Of a stretch of DNA of 15,065 nt, positions 13,143 to 15,065 are shown in pieces. The notes under the pieces are model-generated. The model saw only the letters and a program-made list of their open reading frames with translations. It was not told where the DNA came from and did not search any database. Numbering within the stretch: position 1 is the first letter of the stretch; each line of letters starts with the position of its first letter. The position numbers and the translations under genes were made by a program. Source of the DNA: an uncultured Lachnospiraceae bacterium (lineage in GTDB: Bacteria > Bacillota > Clostridia > Lachnospirales > Lachnospiraceae); contig CACZRA010000067.1 of assembly GCA_902783395.1 (NCBI GenBank), positions 1 to 15,065 of the forward strand, read 5' to 3'.

Positions 13143-15065
13143 TTATTTATCCGGCTCCGGCGGCACTACGCTGACCGTAAAGGTCGCCTTAACACCGGTC
13201 CCGTCATTGGAATATATACTGAAGGTTGTTTTCCCCGTCTTTAATGGATGCACCTTCAGATATCCGTAATTATACTTCTTCCCGGTTTTTTCGTCTGTCT
13301 CCGCAACCCAGTCAAAACATGCTGTCGCGACCTTAGGATTGCTGCTGACAACGGTAAGCATGATATTCGGGATCTCAAGTCCTGAAGTATAGATCTTGTT
13401 TTCGCTGACGTCATACTGCTTCGTCTTGGTCCATACTCTGTAGATTCTGTCATCATCCTCTACCATGGGACACGTACCGTTTTTCGTGATCTTCCAGTGA
13501 TCCTCACTGTTGTCACCAAACCAGTAATCATTCTCGCTTACACATCCGTATACACCCAATGAAGCCACCGGATAGTCAAAGTATAACATATACTTATTTT
13601 CCCTTCCGGAACCGTCAGTGGTATATGCCCGGACATACACACCCACATCGCATGTATAATCATGGAAACCGTACTCAGGGATCGATTTATGACCTGCTTC
13701 CTCGATCACTTTTTTTATGGTATCAGAAACGTATTCCGCTTTTGCTTCAGGGTATACATCAACTAAAGCCTTATACCACTTATCCTCCGTAGCGGTTGTC
13801 ACCTTCCCGCCGGAAAGCTTTACGAGCTTGTTATTATGATTTCTAAGCTTCCCTTCTTCATCTATGGACACCACCTTGGCATCCAGAGCCTTGCCTTTCT
13901 CATCCTTTCCGTTGATGATCCCGATGATCTCATAATCCCATTTAACGTTCTTTACCGAAGGGGTTCCGTAGGCATTTCCGAGTACCGCTTTCATGGAGAC
14001 CGTCCTGCCGAATCCCAGATATCCCGAATATCCGTTGGCCCCCGTCGGTACTACCGCTATGCCCGATGCCGGAATGATAACGTTTATCTTTACCGATGCC
14101 TTCTTTCCGGAGCCGTCCTGTGCCTTGCAGGTAATAGTGGCCGATCCCTTTCCCACGGCCTTCACTCTCACGGTATTGCCTTCTCCCACGATCACCGCAG
14201 CCTTCGTATTGCTGCTGCTCCATGTCACATCGGTCTTACCGGTAAGATCCGTTGTCGAGCTGACCGGGTTTGCTTTAAGCTCTATCACATTCTCGCTGAT
14301 CTTAGCCGTATCATCCCTGTCCACCGTAAAAAGCTGTGCGGATGACATGGCTCCGCTGCCTGCGCACTTGACCGCATAAACCGGATTATCCTTATATCCG
14401 CTCCCCACATTTACAGAGATCGATGTCGCGGCAGGAGCTATACTGAATTCAAACTCTCCCTTTACTTTGCCATCGTCCTTCGCGGTCGCTATGACCTTTA
14501 TCGGCTTATACCATTTGTCGGCGGGTACGGTATTTGCCACCGTAACCTTACCGTTAGAGTTTACGGTCACACCCTCGGGATTATCCTTAAGTTCCCAGGT
14601 CACGCCCTTGTCATTTGTATTCGAGGGCTTCACTGATACCTTATAGGTTGCGGATTTCCCCGGTGCTATATACTTCTGTCCGGTGATAACCTCTTCCTCC
14701 GCCAGCTGCTTTACGGTCGCGTTGAACGTCGCGGTTTTTCCCGATCCGTCAAGGACCTTCACCGTTACCTTCGCGCTCCCCTTTCCTGCAGCAGTGATCC
14801 TTGCGCTCTTTCCGTCGTCAGAAGGCACTACAGTCACAACCTTTTTGTTTGAGCTGGTCCATTTAAATGAGATACCGTCGATACGGTTGTCGCTTATCAT
14901 ATCCTTACCGGCCGAGTCCTTTAGCTCGTTTATGGATACAGTCACATCCTTGTGTCCGGTAAAGTCTTCTTTTCCGCTGTATAAAAGGGTATCCTTTGCC
15001 TTATCAAGCTTTATCGTTTTTACCGGAGAAGCCGCTGCTATCTCCACCTCAACAGATGCGTTCTG
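13143..15065 (-). CDS. Bacterial Ig-like (Big_2) domain surface protein, 5' end outside the window
   Basis: The frame is open to the window edge, giving a 640-residue C-terminal part without its start or signal peptide. It is lysine-, threonine-, serine- and glycine-rich and built from Ig-like beta domains. Big_2 hallmarks occur near 66-116 (FKWTSSN, ITAAGKGSAKVTVKVLDGSGKTA), near 279-328 (VTWSSSN, VKAVGKGSATITCKAQDGSGKKA), and again near the C-terminus (VVSSNPKVAT ... LKTGKTTFSIYSNDGTGVKATF). Other Ig-like segments lie between. Residues are counted from the window edge. Such domains form stalks of secreted adhesins, enzymes or S-layer-type proteins. The visible C-terminus ends PPEPDK, with no LPXTG, choline-binding, SLH or membrane anchor, so attachment must be N-terminal or absent. 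Function of the missing N-terminal part cannot be told. Confidence 0.88.
   Translation of the reverse strand, partial: QNASVEVEIAAASPVKTIKLDKAKDTLLYSGKEDFTGHKDVTVSINELKDSAGKDMISDNRIDGISFKWTSSNKKVVTVVPSDDGKSARITAAGKGSAKVTVKVLDGSGKTATFNATVKQLAEEEVITGQKYIAPGKSATYKVSVKPSNTNDKGVTWELKDNPEGVTVNSNGKVTVANTVPADKWYKPIKVIATAKDDGKVKGEFEFSIAPAATSISVNVGSGYKDNPVYAVKCAGSGAMSSAQLFTVDRDDTAKISENVIELKANPVSSTTDLTGKTDVTWSSSNTKAAVIVGEGNTVRVKAVGKGSATITCKAQDGSGKKASVKINVIIPASGIAVVPTGANGYSGYLGFGRTVSMKAVLGNAYGTPSVKNVKWDYEIIGIINGKDEKGKALDAKVVSIDEEGKLRNHNNKLVKLSGGKVTTATEDKWYKALVDVYPEAKAEYVSDTIKKVIEEAGHKSIPEYGFHDYTCDVGVYVRAYTTDGSGRENKYMLYFDYPVASLGVYGCVSENDYWFGDNSEDHWKITKNGTCPMVEDDDRIYRVWTKTKQYDVSENKIYTSGLEIPNIMLTVVSSNPKVATACFDWVAETDEKTGKKYNYGYLKVHPLKTGKTTFSIYSNDGTGVKATFTVSVVPPEPDK

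Overview
The window looks like chromosomal DNA of a Bacillota bacterium, most likely from the Clostridia/Lachnospiraceae. This is inferred from the gene set: a YerB-type DUF3048 lipoprotein, HemZ, a methionine aminopeptidase with an N-terminal SEC-C zinc motif, asparagine synthetase A, strong AGGAGG-type ribosome binding sites and moderate base composition. No 16S gene or other species marker is present, so genus is not assigned. I see no phage, transposon, CRISPR or rRNA sequence.

Gene order is almost entirely one-directional. The left edge holds the last 50 codons of a HAD-family hydrolase on the + strand. Everything else runs on the minus strand, so transcription goes from the right edge to the left. 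In that order: a large secreted-type protein built of bacterial Ig-like domains (5' end outside the window); a two-helix membrane protein; a strong sigma-A-type promoter; guaB (IMP dehydrogenase); an ABC-2-type permease without a visible ATPase; map (methionine aminopeptidase); asnA; a small one-helix membrane protein; a PD-(D/E)XK nuclease fused to a Rad3/XPD-like Fe-S helicase; hemZ; a promoter; a cytosolic hybrid histidine kinase; a promoter and tRNA-Gly(CCC); a DUF3048 lipoprotein; and a small translationally coupled protein of unknown function. The last transcript appears to end at a strong intrinsic terminator lying inside the 3' coding end of the convergent HAD gene.

From guaB to hemZ the gaps are only 0 to about 36 bases and I see no convincing internal promoter or terminator. 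The six or seven genes are therefore probably co-transcribed, mixing purine synthesis, N-terminal methionine removal, asparagine synthesis, DNA repair and radical-SAM porphyrin chemistry. This reads as a housekeeping operon rather than a dedicated pathway.

The least ordinary items are four. The histidine kinase has seven GGPPxGM heptads (21-bp repeats) between its receiver and HPt domains and has no recognisable sensor domain. Its promoter places the transcription start almost on the annotated ATG. The nuclease-helicase fusion is poorly characterised as a family. The Ig-like protein seems to have an alternating A-B-A-B-A domain pattern. I do not find convincing evidence for a wholly new multi-gene system.
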